Of a stretch of DNA of 6,877 nucleotides, positions 6,168 through 6,877 are shown piece by piece. Position 1 is the first letter of the stretch, and every line of letters starts with the position of its first letter. The stretch is from CAJVXI01 sp036444215. Lineage in GTDB: Bacteria > Patescibacteriota > Minisyncoccia > UBA6257 > UBA9933. The stretch covers positions 1 to 6,877 of the forward strand of contig JAZGAA010000054.1 in NCBI GenBank assembly GCA_036444215.1, read 5' to 3'. The position numbers were made by a program, and so were the translations under genes. The notes beneath the pieces are model-generated. The model worked only from the letters and a program-made list of their open reading frames with translations, had not been told where the DNA came from and made no database searches.

Positions 6168-6639
6168 CGTTTGAGAAGACCTCATTAAAAATCAAGAGGT
6201 CTTTTTTTGTTATTTTTTTGAGCACGAAATCTTCCGCCTTCGCCCTGCGGGCTTCGGCGGACAAGCCCACCTTCTTTGATCTAATGCCTATCCGCAGGCG
6301 CCAGAAGTTTTTCGTTTTTAGGGCTTTAATTATTGATTCAATTCCTTTGTGGCCGGCTGAACCGCGGCCAAAGGAAAATTTGTATTTTCCTAATTCAATG
6401 TCCGAATCGTCGTGAATTATCAGAATTTCTTCGGATTTAACCTTAAAGCGCTTTTTTGCTTCTGCCACTGCTTTGCCAGATTTATTCATGAAGGTTTTCG
6501 GTTTAATAATGACCAATTTGGAATTTATAAGATTTTTAGTTAGGTAATCCACAGCTAAAAATCCGACATTATGATAGGTCAGAGTATATTGCGAACCGGG
6601 ATTTCCGAGACCAATAATCAATTTTATCTTGATTTTCAT
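6142..6639 (-). CDS. pth: Peptidyl-tRNA hydrolase Pth (short form)
   Basis: This cytosolic enzyme recycles tRNA by cleaving peptidyl-tRNA released from stalled ribosomes. It has 165 residues, against about 185-195 in typical bacteria. Visible motifs are LIIGLGNPGSQY (8-18, with Asn13), the catalytic His23 in YHNVGF, KTFMN (48-52, with Asn52), HDD (76-78, Asp77 matching the catalytic Asp) and WRLRIGI (113-119). His23 to Asn52 is 29 residues apart, against 48 between His20 and Asn68 in E. coli Pth, so a surface beta segment is missing. The position of E. coli Asn114 holds Lys98 (GHKG). Residues 126-136 (LSAEARRAKAE) are encoded by a GC-rich repeat inserted between the RIGI strand and 'FVLKK'. 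The 3' end overlaps pilM-pilN by 26 bases, convergently. ATG 6639 lacks a Shine-Dalgarno sequence and follows a TATAAT by 8 bases, so the mRNA may be leaderless. Confidence 0.93.
   Translation of the reverse strand: MKIKIKLIIGLGNPGSQYTLTYHNVGFLAVDYLTKNLINSKLVIIKPKTFMNKSGKAVAEAKKRFKVKSEEILIIHDDSDIELGKYKFSFGRGSAGHKGIESIIKALKTKNFWRLRIGIRSKKVGLSAEARRAKAEDFVLKKITKKDLLIFNEVFSNAKNSNSLF
6176..6208 (+). terminator. Intrinsic terminator of the pilus operon
   Basis: AAGACCTC (6176-6183) pairs perfectly with GAGGTCTT (6196-6203) across a 12-base loop, and a run of seven T (6202-6208) follows; a second run of seven T is at 6213-6219. It starts 9 bases after the pilM-pilN stop. On the - strand the hairpin is not followed by T, so it works for + strand transcripts only. 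The whole hairpin lies inside the 3' coding end of pth. Confidence 0.85.
6233..6264 (-). repeat. GC-rich palindromic element, copy B, inside pth
   Basis: On the + strand, CCGCC (6234-6238) pairs with GGCGG (6256-6260). Three mismatched bases follow, then GCCC (6242-6245) pairs with GGGC (6249-6252) over a 3-base loop. The arms match copy A (4201-4230) at 23 of 27 positions, including the 10-base run GCTTCGGCGG. In pth it is read from the - strand as LSAEARRAKAE, a different strand and frame from copy A. It has no stop codon in any of the six frames. Confidence 0.8.
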
Positions 6640-6657
6640 ACTTTTTTATTATATAGT
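6629..6657 (+). promoter_or_regulatory. Promoter of lepB
   Basis: TTGATT (6629-6634) and TATAGT (6652-6657) are separated by exactly 17 bases, matching the -35 and -10 consensus at 4/6 and 5/6. Transcription would start near 6664, about 12 bases before the lepB ATG. The -35 box lies inside the 5' coding end of pth. Confidence 0.55.
6648..6653 (-). promoter_or_regulatory. -10 element of the pth promoter
   Basis: On the - strand these bases read TATAAT, a perfect consensus -10. They lie 8 bases before the pth ATG, so transcription would start at or within a base or two of the start codon, giving a leaderless or near-leaderless mRNA. No good -35 box is visible at the normal distance. The element overlaps the opposing lepB -10 by two bases. 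Confidence 0.5.
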
Positions 6658-6675
6658 ATTTACGAAAATACGAAA

Positions 6676-6877
6676 ATGAAACATTTTCTCTACGCAATTT
6701 GGGAAGTCGTTGAAGTTGTTTTAATAGCTGTTATCACCGTAGTTATTGTTAGAAGCTTCTTAATTCAGCCATTTTTAGTGAATGGCGCCAGTATGGAGCC
6801 TAATTTTTCAAATGGTGATTATCTTTTAGTTGATGAAATTACATACCGTTTTCGTGAACCGCAGAGAGGTGAGGTTA
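6676..6877 (+). CDS. lepB: Signal peptidase I, 3' end outside window
   Basis: This is the N-terminal 67 residues of the membrane-bound serine protease that removes signal peptides from Sec-exported proteins on the outer face of the membrane. It has one hydrophobic helix at about 11-26, followed by 'FLIQPFLVNGASMEPNF', the S26 family box I; Ser39 in the S-M-x-P motif is the nucleophile. Box II-like sequence follows: 'NGDYLLVDEITYRF' and 'EPQRGEV'. The catalytic Lys would lie beyond the right edge. ATG 6676 is chosen because translation from it gives the standard short N-terminus; there is no Shine-Dalgarno sequence. It is divergent from pth across a 36-base gap. It is not the prepilin peptidase, which is an unrelated aspartic protease. 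Confidence 0.93.
   Translation, partial: MKHFLYAIWEVVEVVLIAVITVVIVRSFLIQPFLVNGASMEPNFSNGDYLLVDEITYRFREPQRGEV

Noticed and set aside
6289..6303. TATCCGCAGGCGCCA, which looks like a third fragment of the GC-rich palindrome
   Set aside because: It encodes the conserved WRLRIG strand of Pth on the - strand, so the resemblance is explained by normal coding sequence, and the palindrome arms are absent.
6218..6415. A 65-codon + strand open frame opposite pth
   Set aside because: It is the antisense of pth, kept open partly by the stop-free palindrome copy B. It has no promoter, ribosome binding site or recognisable protein pattern.
1..6877. CRISPR array, tRNA, insertion sequence or prophage genes
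   Set aside because: No regularly spaced repeats, cloverleaf-like sequence, transposase or phage genes were seen; nearly every base is in a recognised gene.
1..6877. Reassigned TGA codon as in Gracilibacteria or SR1
   Set aside because: The PilV-like gene ends at TGA right after a complete domain, immediately before the next start, and no TGA occurs within conserved coding sequence.

Overview
This window looks like a chromosomal segment from a Patescibacteria/CPR bacterium, probably of the Parcubacteria type. The base composition is AT-rich and genes are packed with gaps of 0-40 bases. There is a CPR-style type IV pilus cluster without secretin (PilQ), PilP or a separate PilO. Most starts lack a Shine-Dalgarno sequence, and a GC-rich palindromic repeat sits inside coding sequence. 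TGA ends the second pilin gene, so the code is the standard bacterial one (table 11) and not the TGA=Gly code of Gracilibacteria/SR1. The lineage is inferred from style only; there is no rRNA or other phylogenetic marker here.

Layout. Bases 1-4643 on the + strand hold a tightly coupled pilus operon: the assembly ATPase PilB (its start lies before the window), the inner-membrane platform protein PilC, a GspH/FimT-like pseudopilin, a large PilV-like minor pilin with an added C-terminal beta-rich domain, and a PilX-like minor pilin. A short spacer made of AATTTTC heptamers (4644-4671) precedes a 495-residue PilM-PilN fusion (4680-6167), the last pilus gene. An intrinsic terminator at 6176-6208 ends the operon. 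Peptidyl-tRNA hydrolase (pth) lies convergently on the - strand at 6142-6639 and overlaps the end of the fusion gene. A 36-base divergent promoter region separates pth from the start of signal peptidase I (lepB), which runs off the right edge.

How the genes work together. PilB hydrolyses ATP in the cytoplasm to drive pilin extraction and polymerisation through PilC. The PilM-PilN fusion would be the cytoplasmic/membrane assembly scaffold. The FimT-, PilV- and PilX-like proteins would form the initiating tip complex, with the PilV-like protein carrying a candidate surface-binding domain. No major pilin, prepilin peptidase or retraction ATPase is visible. pth and lepB are housekeeping neighbours.

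Most interesting signal. Two copies of one GC-rich imperfect palindrome of about 30 bases lie in frame inside two unrelated proteins: the leader of the PilX-like pilin (4201-4230) and the Pth enzyme (6233-6264). Both copies have no stop codon in any of the six frames. This is the behaviour expected of a protein-invading palindromic element, as known from Rickettsia.
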